This document shows positions 7,192 through 15,775 of a stretch of 53,222 bases of DNA, piece after piece (the stretch's first letter is position 1; each line of letters starts with the position of its first letter). The position numbers were made by a program, and so were the translations under genes. The stretch lies in NCBI RefSeq assembly GCF_019655055.1, contig NZ_BPFA01000034.1:1-53222 (forward strand), in the 5' to 3' direction. This stretch comes from Shewanella sp. MBTL60-112-B2. Lineage in GTDB: Bacteria; Pseudomonadota; Gammaproteobacteria; Enterobacterales; Shewanellaceae. The notes beneath the pieces are model-generated. The model saw nothing but the letters and a program-made list of their open reading frames with translations, did no database searches and was not told where the DNA came from.

Positions 7192-8532
7192 ATGAATCTA
7201 TTTATGAAAAATGTCACCTCAGCTCAAGTACTAACACTATTTTACAAGGCAGCGAAACAAGTCTGCCTGAGTGCTTGCCTCTCTCTACTCATAAGCCCTA
7301 TGAGTTTCGCGGCCACTTATTCGGTTGCGAGCACTGAAAGCCTTAAGCAAGAGCTGCTGACTGTGATAGCAGGTGACACCATAGTGTTAAGCGCTGGCGA
7401 ATATCACGGCCACTTTGAGATCCACCAAGCCATCAGCTTAATCGGTGAGAAGGGCGCGATTATTGATGCGAAGGGGCGTGGTAGCGCCGTCAATATCTTT
7501 AGCTCAGATGTGACCCTTTCCAATCTTGTTATCCAAAACTGGGGCGGCGATCTGTATGAGCTTAACGCGGGTATATTAATTAAAGAGCAAGCGCAGCGAG
7601 TTCGTATTGAATCAAGCAAGCTGCAAGGTGACGGCTTTGGTATTTACGCCGAAAACACCAGCCATATTACTGTTGTTAATAATGTCATCGCCGGTAATTC
7701 AGCCCTTTATAAGCTCGATAGGGGCGATGGGGTTTACCTTAAAGGTGTCGATGTTTCGGTCATCCACGATAACCAAATTTCAGATGTAAGAGACGGGGTT
7801 TACCTCGAAACTAGCACTAACAGCTTAGTGTTCGATAACCGTTTTCACTCGGCGCAGTACGGCATTCACTACATGTATACCAAGCATGATGAGGCCTATG
7901 GCAATCAGGTCGATAATGTCGATGGTGGCTACGCCATTATGAGCTCAGAGTTTGTTAACCTGCATCAGAATCAGGCTTCAAATACACTGGATTTTGGCAT
8001 TTTGCTCAATATCAGTAACCACTGCATCGTCAGTAACAATCGTATGAGTCTGGGCCATAACCCACAAGGTACTGCCGAGCTTGGTAATGAAGGCAAAGGC
8101 ATTTTTATCTACGGCGCCCGTGATAACGAGATCACCCATAACCTGTTTTCGTCCAGTGATATTGGCATCTATATGGCCATGGGCGGCGAGAAGAATAAAG
8201 TTTATGGCAATCAATTTGTGAATAACAAGACCCAGGTGAAATACGTCGGCGACTCGCTGCTTGAGTGGAGCCATGAGGGGCTTGGCAATTACTGGAGTGG
8301 CCATATGGGCTGGGACAGCAATCACGACGGTATCGCCGATAAGGCTTACAGACCCAATGACCATCTCGATAAACTTTTTTGGCTCTACCCTGAGGCGCGA
8401 TTCTTAATGAACAGCCCAGTGGTTGCACTGCTGCGCTGGGTGCAGGGCCAATTTGAGTTTGGCCCAGCAACGGGCATTGTCGATAGCTTCCCCCTGCTGA
8501 GTATGGACAGTGTCGATAGGGAGCATCTTTGA
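7192..8532 (+). CDS. NosD-like periplasmic beta-helix copper-maturation protein (copy 1)
   Basis: An exported right-handed parallel beta-helix protein (repeats from about residue 60 to 380; motifs GDGVYLKG, DGVYLETSTNSLVFDN, YGIHYMYT, GKGIFIYGARDN). NosD works with NosF and NosY in copper-centre maturation of N2O reductase; here the target is probably SirA. The start is uncertain: GTG 7159, ATG 7192 and ATG 7204 are all in frame, and the last two keep the signal peptide ending near SFA-AT. A gap of 123 bases separates it from the proposed ATPase start. Confidence 0.85.
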   Translation: MNLFMKNVTSAQVLTLFYKAAKQVCLSACLSLLISPMSFAATYSVASTESLKQELLTVIAGDTIVLSAGEYHGHFEIHQAISLIGEKGAIIDAKGRGSAVNIFSSDVTLSNLVIQNWGGDLYELNAGILIKEQAQRVRIESSKLQGDGFGIYAENTSHITVVNNVIAGNSALYKLDRGDGVYLKGVDVSVIHDNQISDVRDGVYLETSTNSLVFDNRFHSAQYGIHYMYTKHDEAYGNQVDNVDGGYAIMSSEFVNLHQNQASNTLDFGILLNISNHCIVSNNRMSLGHNPQGTAELGNEGKGIFIYGARDNEITHNLFSSSDIGIYMAMGGEKNKVYGNQFVNNKTQVKYVGDSLLEWSHEGLGNYWSGHMGWDSNHDGIADKAYRPNDHLDKLFWLYPEARFLMNSPVVALLRWVQGQFEFGPATGIVDSFPLLSMDSVDREHL

Positions 8533-8630
8533 TGAACAAGTCGATGAAAGCGTCGATGGATGAAAACGGCGATGAACACTGCGATGGATGAAAGGGCGAT
8601 GAAAACGGCGACCCAACCGCATGGGGTTAC
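8533..8630 (+). repeat. GATGAA-rich imperfect short repeats
   Basis: Between the NosD-like stop and the ATPase gene lies a low-complexity stretch built from variants of TCGATGAAAGCG and GCGATGGATGAAA (two near-copies of CGATGGATGAAA, and two of GGCGATGAA/GCGATGAAAACGGCGA). It reads open in several frames, which extends the apparent ATPase ORF upstream. It looks like slippage-generated spacer, and the second cluster lacks it. Confidence 0.55.
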
Positions 8631-8655
8631 TCATAGAAGCAGGACTGAGAATACA

Positions 8656-9564
8656 ATGTCAGAACTCGCAATACAGCTAACCGATGTTAGCCTCAGATAT
8701 AACGATTTTACCGCGCTAGATAGCGTTAGTTTTGCGGTCGAAACAGGCCATACACTGGCACTGCTTGGCCACAATGGCGCGGGTAAGTCTAGCTTGATTA
8801 AAATCATTCTCGGCCTGATCCCGCCGAGTTCTGGCACAGTGACTATTCTAGGGCAGAGCGCGCAGGAGAGTCAGGCACACAATTGTGTACGCCTAGGTTA
8901 CCTGCCTGAGGATGCCAGCTTCTATGACAAGCTCACAGGCTGTGAGGTACTCAGTTATTTTGCCGCGCTTAAAGGCGTCAGCCAGCGCAGAGTCGAGTCA
9001 TTAATCGAAGAGTTTGGCCTCGAATATGCCCAGCATCGGCAGCTAAAAACCTACTCAAAAGGCATGAAGCAGCGGCTGGGAGTCGCGCAAGCGATTCTGG
9101 CAGAGCCTAAAGTCTTGTTGCTTGATGAGCCTACAGTTGGCCTCGACCCTCAGGCATCGCAGTTCCTCTACGGCAAGATCAATCAACTTAAACAGGCGGG
9201 CTGCGCCGTAGTGATCTCGACTCACGAGTTATCTCTGGTGGAGTCTCATCTGGATCGGGCCTTGATTATGGCCAAAGGTAAGCGGGTCGCATTAGGCACT
9301 TGCAGTGAGCTTGGCCGTGGCAGCACATTAAAAACCAGTATTAAGTTTACTGAACTCAGTGAAAGGGTTAAGTCCAACGCCTTTTTACAGCAGTTTTACT
9401 GTGATGGTTTGCTGCAATTTAGTGCCGCTCACAAGCCGGAAATTATTCAGCACCTTGTATCTCAATGCCAGATTTTTGATTTCGAAATTAACGAGCCAAG
9501 GCTCGAAGATATTTATCACGATTTAATGGGTAAAGCCTTACGCTCCCCAGTAGGGCAGTCATAG
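8656..9564 (+). CDS. NosF-like ABC transporter ATPase (copy 1)
   Basis: A 302-residue ABC ATPase with Walker A GHNGAGKS, signature YSKGMKQRLG, Walker B VLLLDEPT and H-loop STHELS, plus a C-terminal extension as in NosF. It should power the NosY-like permease of the copper or sulfur supply system. The start at 8656 (MSELAIQ, after AGGACTGAG) is preferred over in-frame starts up to 8560, because those run through low-complexity repeats and the chosen start matches the family. One base separates its stop from the permease start. Confidence 0.9.
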   Translation: MSELAIQLTDVSLRYNDFTALDSVSFAVETGHTLALLGHNGAGKSSLIKIILGLIPPSSGTVTILGQSAQESQAHNCVRLGYLPEDASFYDKLTGCEVLSYFAALKGVSQRRVESLIEEFGLEYAQHRQLKTYSKGMKQRLGVAQAILAEPKVLLLDEPTVGLDPQASQFLYGKINQLKQAGCAVVISTHELSLVESHLDRALIMAKGKRVALGTCSELGRGSTLKTSIKFTELSERVKSNAFLQQFYCDGLLQFSAAHKPEIIQHLVSQCQIFDFEINEPRLEDIYHDLMGKALRSPVGQS

Positions 9565-9565
9565 A

Positions 9566-10411
9566 ATGAACATAAATAGACTTAAATCCCCGATATTGAT
9601 TATTGCCTATAAAGAGATCTGCGATAGTTCTCGAAATCGGTGGTTAACCTTCATGGGCAGTATATTTCTACTGCTGTCTTTGAGTGTCAGTTTTGCTGGC
9701 AGTGCGGTGACAGGGAGCCTGTATCTGCCAGAGCTCGATAGCCTGATGAGCAGCCTATCGACCATCTCGGTCTTTATCATCCCATTAGCGGCTATCTTAT
9801 TGTGTTACGACGCGTTTGTGGGCGAGGAAGAGGCGGGCACCTTGCTGTTATTGCTGTCGTACCCGTTAACGCGATCGCAAATTATCTTTGGAAAGTTACT
9901 CGGCCATATTAGCGTTATGCTGGTGGCTACAGGATGTGCATTTGGCCTAACAGCAGGCTTATTACTGCTTGTGGGAGAGCAATATCACAGTGGCGAGTTA
10001 GTGGCGGCCTTTGCACAATTTGTGCTGAGCAGTAATTTGCTTGCGCTGACCTTTATTTTGCTCAGTTACATTGTCAGCCTTAAATGCACTGAGAAAGCCA
10101 AGGCCATCGGCTGCTTACTGTTGTTGTGGTTCCTGTTGGTGTTGATTTATGACTTGTTACTCTTAACGCTATTGGTGTCAGACTTCTCTTTTGCTAATCA
10201 ATTTCTTATCAATGTGTTGATCGCCTTGAGTCCAACCGATCTCTACCGTGCAATCAATTTAGTTGCCATCGAGGGCGAAGGTGCGAGTGGTAGTCTCGCC
10301 ATGATAGCGACCACAGATTGGGGGCTATCAGGAATGTACGGACTATTTATGTTGTGGATAGGCTCATTGACGCTGATCTGTCATCGTATCTTTAAGGGCA
10401 AACCGCTTTAA
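9566..10411 (+). CDS. NosY-like ABC transporter permease (copy 1)
   Basis: A 281-residue membrane protein with about six hydrophobic helices. It starts with the ABC-2 permease feature IAYKEICDSSRNRWLTFMGSI and has YDAFVGEEEAGTLLLLLSYP after the second helix, typical of NosY. It should form the transporter with the ATPase one base upstream and act with the NosD-like periplasmic protein. The substrate of this family is debated (a sulfur species or a copper-related factor). It is the last structural gene before the regulator. Confidence 0.88.
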   Translation: MNINRLKSPILIIAYKEICDSSRNRWLTFMGSIFLLLSLSVSFAGSAVTGSLYLPELDSLMSSLSTISVFIIPLAAILLCYDAFVGEEEAGTLLLLLSYPLTRSQIIFGKLLGHISVMLVATGCAFGLTAGLLLLVGEQYHSGELVAAFAQFVLSSNLLALTFILLSYIVSLKCTEKAKAIGCLLLLWFLLVLIYDLLLLTLLVSDFSFANQFLINVLIALSPTDLYRAINLVAIEGEGASGSLAMIATTDWGLSGMYGLFMLWIGSLTLICHRIFKGKPL

Positions 10412-10618
10412 CGATAGGATGTAAACGGGCTCTATAAGGCTAAAGCTAGATACTACTAAGTGGGTAATATTACTCAATGCTAAATTTGTGAACATTGACG
10501 GTGATTGGTCGCGCAATAGCTGCCATTATGAGTCAATAATCACATTCTTGTTAATTACTTAGCTGTAGAATTTGCCAACAAAATACCGCTTGTAGACAGT
10601 AAGTAATAGAGGCTCATC

Positions 10619-11902
10619 GTGTTAAAAATCACTCCTTATTTAGAGTTAGATACAGAAGCTAACCAGTTAGTTGATCATGTGAGTGGTAAAAAGATTAGTT
10701 TGACCTTCTCTGAGTCTGCAGTACTACATCGCCTTTTGCTTTCTGCAAACCCTGTCTGTTCAAAAGAGGAGTTACTCAGCGCTGGTTGGCCCGACCGCGT
10801 AGTTGCAGTGACTTCTTTAACTCAATGTATTAGTACTCTGCGTAAAAAGCTCGATGGCTATCGTGAAGTGCAGCTAAAGACGATTGCTCGTCGTGGTTAT
10901 CAACTACATATTTCGACTCAGTCCCATGTGAAAATGTTGGCGGTAAATGACGCTGAGTCGATGAAGGCTGCATTTTTTGATGTGTCTTTATTGGTCAAAA
11001 TTTCAGGCATTGTTATTGCTATTCTCCTACTGGTAATGGCCTGGTATTTCAGTGACTACCACAAGGTAAGGCAGAACCTATCTCGTTGGAGCGCTGACAC
11101 TCAAATTGAATTAAAAATCGGTGGTTTAAAGGGCGATAGCCAGCTGCTGTATAAAGATGATGCGCCGCATTTACATCCGTTTATGTGGGAAAAACACCTC
11201 GAGCCAGATGATAACTTTATGACATGTCATAAAGGCTTTAATGCATTCTCCGCCACCGATGGCGACAATTATTCAATGGCAATATGTCCAGGAACCGATG
11301 CAGAGCAATGTGCAGGTAAAGGTTTAATTAATATCACGTCGGTTGATTCAGAGCCTGCCAACTTGAATATGCCTGAATTTGTCGATTTGTCGACCGCGAT
11401 GGAGCAGCGCATTCGCTATAACCGCGTGATGCTACCTGAAAGCACTGATACCAGTGGCGCTTTCTTAGAGCATAACTACCAAGCGGATGTGTATTTCCCA
11501 GTTAAAGGTGAGCTACTTATTCGCGCCGATATCAATATGTCACTGATCTATGACTCGGACGATACCGGTGAGTTTTACTCATCGACTTGTATCACCGACC
11601 AAGACTGTTTAACCACCCCAATAAAGTACAAACTGCGCGGTAAGTTTAAGCAATACTCAAGCATGATTGATGATCTTCAGGTGGATATTTTCCAGGTTAA
11701 GGTTGAGCAAAAAGATCTGATAAAGCCGGATAAGTTAAACGACTCTGCGGTGCGTTTTTATCGCGATTTACGTAAGCGCGATATTAAGGACGAAGAGTTG
11801 TATTTTATCCGTGTGCATCAAGATCATAAAACCGCGGTTTGGACTATCCCGCTGTTTGGGCAGGTTACGGCTTGGTACCATTATGAGAGATTCGATATCT
11901 AA
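10619..11902 (+). CDS. ToxR/CadC-like membrane-anchored transcriptional regulator (copy 1)
   Basis: A 427-residue one-component regulator. Residues about 1-100 are an OmpR/PhoB-type winged helix (SESAVLHRLLL, CSKEELLSAGWPDRVV, SLTQCISTLRKKL, IARRGYQL). A single transmembrane helix (about 127-145, KISGIVIAILLLVMAWYFS) leads to a periplasmic domain of about 280 residues that I cannot assign to a family and that contains cysteine pairs. No receiver domain is present. The start is GTG at 10619. A paralogue follows the second cluster at the same position, so each cluster probably encodes its own sensor-regulator; sulfite or redox sensing is inference. Confidence 0.85.
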   Translation: MLKITPYLELDTEANQLVDHVSGKKISLTFSESAVLHRLLLSANPVCSKEELLSAGWPDRVVAVTSLTQCISTLRKKLDGYREVQLKTIARRGYQLHISTQSHVKMLAVNDAESMKAAFFDVSLLVKISGIVIAILLLVMAWYFSDYHKVRQNLSRWSADTQIELKIGGLKGDSQLLYKDDAPHLHPFMWEKHLEPDDNFMTCHKGFNAFSATDGDNYSMAICPGTDAEQCAGKGLINITSVDSEPANLNMPEFVDLSTAMEQRIRYNRVMLPESTDTSGAFLEHNYQADVYFPVKGELLIRADINMSLIYDSDDTGEFYSSTCITDQDCLTTPIKYKLRGKFKQYSSMIDDLQVDIFQVKVEQKDLIKPDKLNDSAVRFYRDLRKRDIKDEELYFIRVHQDHKTAVWTIPLFGQVTAWYHYERFDI

Positions 11903-11932
11903 CTTGATATCGAGGTCAAGTTTGGTGATGCA

Positions 11933-12265
11933 TCAGGCTGCGCCTGACTTATAAGTTAGACTGCGTCTAACAATTACTAGTAATCAAACTTCGTTTGATA
12001 AAGGTCGTGGCGCTTCGCTCCACATTGGTAACGCATCAGGCTGCGCCTGACCAAAGTCGTGAGCTTCCAGCTCACACTCGGGCAAAAGGGGGACAACAGC
12101 TTCCCCCTCTTGCATCTCCCGAGCCGCCCCAGACGAAGTTGTCTTCCTCGTGCTTATTCGAAATAGTCTAACGCTTCCGATGGGGCATCCTGCCCCGCGA
12201 AAACTACGCCCACATCCATGTGGGCATCACGACTATTTCTTCAACGCACTTCGGCAACTCCGAAG
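11933..12265 (+). repeat. Array of ten compact hairpins
   Basis: Consecutive short palindromes: TCAGGC-TGC-GCCTGA (11933-11947), GTTAGAC-TGC-GTCTAAC (11955-11971), ATCAAAC-TTC-GTTTGAT (11983-11999), GTGGCGC-TTC-GCTCCAC with one mismatch (12007-12023), TCAGGC-TGC-GCCTGA again (12036-12050), GTGAGCT-TCC-AGCTCAC (12059-12075), a longer G/C hairpin (12077-12123), GGGGCA-TCC-TGCCCC (12182-12196), GCCCACA-TCCA-TGTGGGC (12208-12225) and CTTCGG-CAACT-CCGAAG (12249-12265). Most have 6-7 bp stems and loops of 3-5 bases. Another 7-bp palindrome (11893-11912) overlaps the end of the regulator gene. Confidence 0.75.
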
Positions 12266-12504
12266 GGGAATGGTGTTTTCAGGGAGTTCAGCATTACGCA
12301 GAGCTCATCAGCAATAAAGTTGCTATATGAAACAGATACTGATGTAAAAGTAACAACACTTTTTATGTTTTCTTTTAAAACAATGAGTTATTATTGGTTG
12401 GTAAAACATTATCAAGACGCACCGATAATATTTAAATATGTAGCAGCGATAACAATTTTATCGCAGCTGCTAATCAATCAGCTGTTAAATTGTTTAAGGA
12501 AAGT

Positions 12505-13395
12505 ATGTCAATTGAAGTAACGGCGATTTCGTCATTATCGAGACCGAGTAAGCGGTTAGCTGAGGTTTATCTTTGGATTTTATTTGCTGTCTTAGTCGGT
12601 GGCAGAATGATTTTGCAGTTCACTTTAAATCCGAGAAGCTATTTCGATATAGAAAGTATACAGTTTTTTTATTACGACATTTTAGCAATGGCGTTTGTCA
12701 TGTTATTCCCTATGCTATTTTCACAGATTTTTGGGAAGCTGCCTTTTGAGTATTTGCGCTATAAAAGAGCTTTGAATCTTCTGCAAAAAGAACAAAGTGT
12801 TAATGTCGGAGAGATTTATCAGGAAGCAAAAGAAGTCATTGAACAACAGGTATCTGCTAATGACTCAGCTCTTCAGCAAATGCAAAAACTAGCTAAGTCA
12901 TCTAAAGAAATTTCAGAAGGCTTGTACACAAGAGCCGGTGTGTATTTGTTTATTGGCGTTATTATCGCATTTTCGGGGTTGGCATTTTTCTATATTGAAA
13001 CAGCTAAAGACGTTGTTATACCGCAGTCTAAACTAGATATATCAAGCTCTTCCTCAAGTAATGTGATGTTGATGGCTCCGAAGTTTGGAATTCTTTTTTT
13101 CATTGAAATGGTCGCATTCTTTTTCTTACGCCAATATAGAGAAGCAATGGATGAATATCGTTACTACGAGTCCATCAAGAGAAAGCGAGAAGAAAATCTA
13201 GTTTTAATGCAATTAAATAGTGAGCATGATGAACCAATGTCTATTAGCGAACTATTAGAAAAAGCCGCTTTCTACAGTGAACACAAAAACCTTAAGGCCG
13301 GCGAGAGCACTGAGATAATTGAGTCTCGTAAGCTTAGTAGCAACGAAATAGCGTTAATGGAAAAAATGCTAGCGACAATGACGTCGAAAAAATAA
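12505..13395 (+). CDS. Membrane protein of unknown function with a cytoplasmic coiled coil
   Basis: A 296-residue protein I do not recognise. Hydrophobic segments lie near residues 20-38, 58-76, 142-162 and 188-208. Between the second and third is a charged helical stretch (QKEQSVNVGEIYQEAKEVIEQQ) that probably forms a coiled coil, and a long charged C-terminal tail follows the fourth. ATG 12505 after AAGGA is preferred over TTG 12490. It lies between a hairpin array and a transposase, is A/T-richer than the flanking operons and has no partner gene, which suggests an acquired accessory gene. An effector or defence role cannot be claimed from sequence alone. Confidence 0.65.
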   Translation: MSIEVTAISSLSRPSKRLAEVYLWILFAVLVGGRMILQFTLNPRSYFDIESIQFFYYDILAMAFVMLFPMLFSQIFGKLPFEYLRYKRALNLLQKEQSVNVGEIYQEAKEVIEQQVSANDSALQQMQKLAKSSKEISEGLYTRAGVYLFIGVIIAFSGLAFFYIETAKDVVIPQSKLDISSSSSSNVMLMAPKFGILFFIEMVAFFFLRQYREAMDEYRYYESIKRKREENLVLMQLNSEHDEPMSISELLEKAAFYSEHKNLKAGESTEIIESRKLSSNEIALMEKMLATMTSKK

Positions 13396-13531
13396 TTTAA
13401 CCGCCTAATGTAAGAAATATATGGACACTCTCGGTTAGTCAAGATAGAGCTTAACCATAGACACCCATCATTAATGGCATGTTTGTAGACCTCTTACTAA
13501 GCTTTAGTTATTGCTGAAGTAGGAGGTGATT

Positions 13532-13690
13532 ATGCCCCGCGCTAGAAGTACGCTAATTAGTCTTGAAGACACGCCTTATTATCATTGCTGCAGTCGGGTG
13601 GTTCGACGGGCTTTCTTATGTGGTGATGATAAGTACACAGGCAAGAACTATGACCATCGTCGTAGCCCCATCATAGACACCCATCGTTAA
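13532..13690 (+). pseudogene. Truncated 5' copy of the RAYT transposase gene (52 codons)
   Basis: The first 44 or so codons match the intact transposase at 13850 almost base for base (MPRARSTLISLEDTPYYHCC...). The sequence then switches abruptly into the upstream region of the next copy and stops, with the tail SPIIDTHR. The leader before the ATG (from about 13460, including AGTAGGAGG) is also duplicated. It lacks the HUH motif and the catalytic tyrosine, so it cannot be an active transposase. Confidence 0.8.
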
Positions 13691-13747
13691 TGGCATGTTT
13701 TGTTGCCTCTTACTAAGCTTTAGTTATTGCTGAAGTAGGAGGTGGTT

Positions 13748-13792
13748 ATGCCCCGTGCCAGTGAAAGCCCCATCATAGACACCCATCGTTAA
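13748..13792 (+). pseudogene. Second truncated 5' copy of the RAYT transposase gene (14 codons)
   Basis: Leader plus only about four matching codons (MPRA), then a short linker (SE) and the same tail SPIIDTHR before TAA. It is the middle member of a three-fold repetition of the transposase leader, with units of roughly 100 bases from about 13668 and 13770. Confidence 0.75.
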
Positions 13793-13849
13793 TGGCATGT
13801 TTTGTTGCCTCTTACTAAGCTTTAGTTATTGCTGAAGTAGGAGGTTGTT

Positions 13850-14827
13850 ATGCCCCGCGCTAGAAGTACGCTAATTAGTCTTGAAGACACGCCTTATTAT
13901 CATTGCTGCAGTCGGGTGGTTCGACGGGCTTTCTTGTGTGGTGATGATAAGTACACAGGCAAGAATTATGACCATCGACGAGGTTGGGTTGAAGCGCAAA
14001 TACTCAAGTTAACAGAGGTATTTGCAATTGATGTAGCAGCTTATGCAGTGATGAGTAATCATCTGCATGTGGTGCTCTATATCGACCTAGAAACGGTAAA
14101 CAACTGGTCTGATAGAGAGGTGGTCGAACAGTGGCATAAGTTGTTTAATGGGACTGGTTTAACTAAAAAGTTTGCTAAAGGTGATGTGATTGAAGAGTGT
14201 ATGGTCACAACGCTAAAGCGTCTTATTGCGACGTACCGTTCACGACTTTGTGATATTAGTTGGTTTATGCGTTGCCTCAATGAGCCTATCGCTAGGCAAG
14301 CTAATTATGAAGACAACTGTACAGGTCATTTCTGGGAGGGGCGATTCAAGAGCCAAGCATTACTGGATGAAGCTGCAGTGCTCGCCTGTATGGCTTATGT
14401 AGAGCTTAATCCTATTAGAGGTAAGATGGTCAAAACACCTGAAAAGTCGGACTACACCAGCTTACAATTAAGAGTTAATGCGGCTCTAAAAGGTAAGCAG
14501 CCTGCTAAGTTACTGCCGTTTATCGGTAACGAGAGACAACACCAAACCAAAGGTATCAACTTCTCTCTTCAAGATTATCTAACACTTGTTGATGAAACAG
14601 GTCGAATGATTCGAGATGATAAACGAGGGGCCATTTCTCCTAGCACTGAAAAGATACTCAATAGGCTGAATATCCCCTGCGATAACTGGATAAAAGTCAC
14701 CACCGAGTTTGGCAAGCTGTTTCATGGCCCCGTTGGCTCGTTGCAGGAACTAACTCATTATTGCGAACATTTAGATAAGCGACGACGGCACTTCGCTAAT
14801 AGCTGTCACCATCTACAAGTCGGCTAA
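13850..14827 (+). CDS. RAYT / Y1 (IS200-like) HUH transposase
   Basis: A 325-residue Y1_Tnp-family single-strand transposase. It shows the HUH motif SNHLHVVLY (residues about 68-76) and the catalytic tyrosine region AYVELNPIRGKMV (about 184-196), the pattern typical of REP-associated tyrosine transposases. Such enzymes cut and rejoin single-stranded DNA at small hairpins. The gene stands alone with a strong SD (TAGGAGG), and dense hairpins occur on both sides (11933-12265 and 15060-15110), which fits a RAYT/REP partnership. It appears intact; whether it is active is unknown. Confidence 0.88.
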   Translation: MPRARSTLISLEDTPYYHCCSRVVRRAFLCGDDKYTGKNYDHRRGWVEAQILKLTEVFAIDVAAYAVMSNHLHVVLYIDLETVNNWSDREVVEQWHKLFNGTGLTKKFAKGDVIEECMVTTLKRLIATYRSRLCDISWFMRCLNEPIARQANYEDNCTGHFWEGRFKSQALLDEAAVLACMAYVELNPIRGKMVKTPEKSDYTSLQLRVNAALKGKQPAKLLPFIGNERQHQTKGINFSLQDYLTLVDETGRMIRDDKRGAISPSTEKILNRLNIPCDNWIKVTTEFGKLFHGPVGSLQELTHYCEHLDKRRRHFANSCHHLQVG

Positions 14828-15059
14828 GAATTTCTAAACAAATTACTCGTTATACCGTTCTAGTTCGGTTGGATTTTTACGCTCGTTTTTTAGCTTATTT
14901 ACTCTAAATCCCTCAGTTTTATCCAGTTAATCACTAAATTATTTGCCTGCCATCAAATAATGCTACACCTCATGTTTATAGTTTGAGAAAGATTTCGTAA
15001 TAACGGTTATATTGTTGATTAATAATGGGTGGCTATGTTTAAAGTAGTCTAACTATAAG

Positions 15060-15110
15060 ATCAAACTGAGTTTGATTGCTCAAAAGATAGTTTGTTAGAC
15101 GAAGTCTAAC
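15060..15110 (+). repeat. Hairpin pair in inverted order relative to the left array
   Basis: Two perfect palindromes: ATCAAACT-G-AGTTTGAT (15060-15076) and GTTAGAC-GAA-GTCTAAC (15094-15110). Their stems match two neighbouring members of the left array (11983-11999 and 11955-11971), but the order is reversed, as expected for an inverted copy. The rest of 14828-15059 shows no gene or clear signal. Confidence 0.65.
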
Positions 15111-15125
15111 TGGAAGAAACAATTA

Positions 15126-15683
15126 ATGATTAACCAAGAGTATTACGTTTGGGCTGAAGACTGTCAGTTTGGCTTACTCGATGCAGCCAATGAGTTTACA
15201 GAAACGGTTCAAAATAAAAGAGAACTGCTGTCTGTTGACGAGGCTTTAGCGTACAAGATGACGATTAAAGGTGACAGTGAAGAGTTAGCGGATGTGTACT
15301 ACTCGCCAAAAATTTTATTGAGTGAAAAATTGTACGCTTTACTGCGTCCGTTTGATTTTCCGTATGTGCAATTTATACCTGCCAATATAGACCAGAAATC
15401 TGAAAAATTTTACCTGTTAAAAGTCATCAACTTCATTTCACTCATTGATGAGAAAAAATCAAAAGTGACCATAAAAAGAGGCAACATAAAGAATGTTGAT
15501 AGGTTTTTATTATCAAGCGAGCTGGCTAATATCAATCTAACAGAAAGATTGATATTTAAAGTTGGTCATAGCCCGGTAACTGTGGTGCACAAATCAATAG
15601 TCGATTCCTTAAACACGCAGAATCTCCAAGGCGTGCATTTTATTCCTGTTAGTGCTTGGAGTGCTTGGTTGGCGACCAAATAG
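15126..15683 (+). CDS. Imm11/DUF1629-like small protein
   Basis: A 185-residue cytoplasmic protein with no signal peptide or membrane segment. The segments YYSPKILLSEKLYALLRPFDFPYVQFIPANI and VVHKSIVDSLNTQNLQGVHFIPVS resemble the DUF1629 (Imm11) family, in which proteins guard against polymorphic toxins or accompany them. No recognisable toxin is adjacent, so the immunity role is weakly supported; the family call rests on pattern memory only. It follows the right-hand hairpin pair and is A/T-rich, which suggests accessory DNA. The next gene, 92 bases downstream, is a repeat lipoprotein. Confidence 0.5.
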   Translation: MINQEYYVWAEDCQFGLLDAANEFTETVQNKRELLSVDEALAYKMTIKGDSEELADVYYSPKILLSEKLYALLRPFDFPYVQFIPANIDQKSEKFYLLKVINFISLIDEKKSKVTIKRGNIKNVDRFLLSSELANINLTERLIFKVGHSPVTVVHKSIVDSLNTQNLQGVHFIPVSAWSAWLATK

Positions 15684-15775
15684 CTTAATGATAGACAGCT
15701 ATGTTAAATGGCAGAGAACATAAACATTTTTAGCTCTTAAAGTGTCAGCTGTAGGCTGATTTATTGTAGGAAAGT

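Noticed and set aside
6633..10411. NosL/D/F/Y-like genes considered as part of a nitrous oxide reductase locus
   Set aside because: No nosZ or nosR is present. Both sets are embedded in sirA clusters, as in the known sulfite reductase locus, so copper supply to SirA fits better.
12218..12520. 100-codon open frame through the hairpin array
   Set aside because: It crosses several palindromes, has no ribosome binding site and reads as compositional noise. The real gene starts at 12505.
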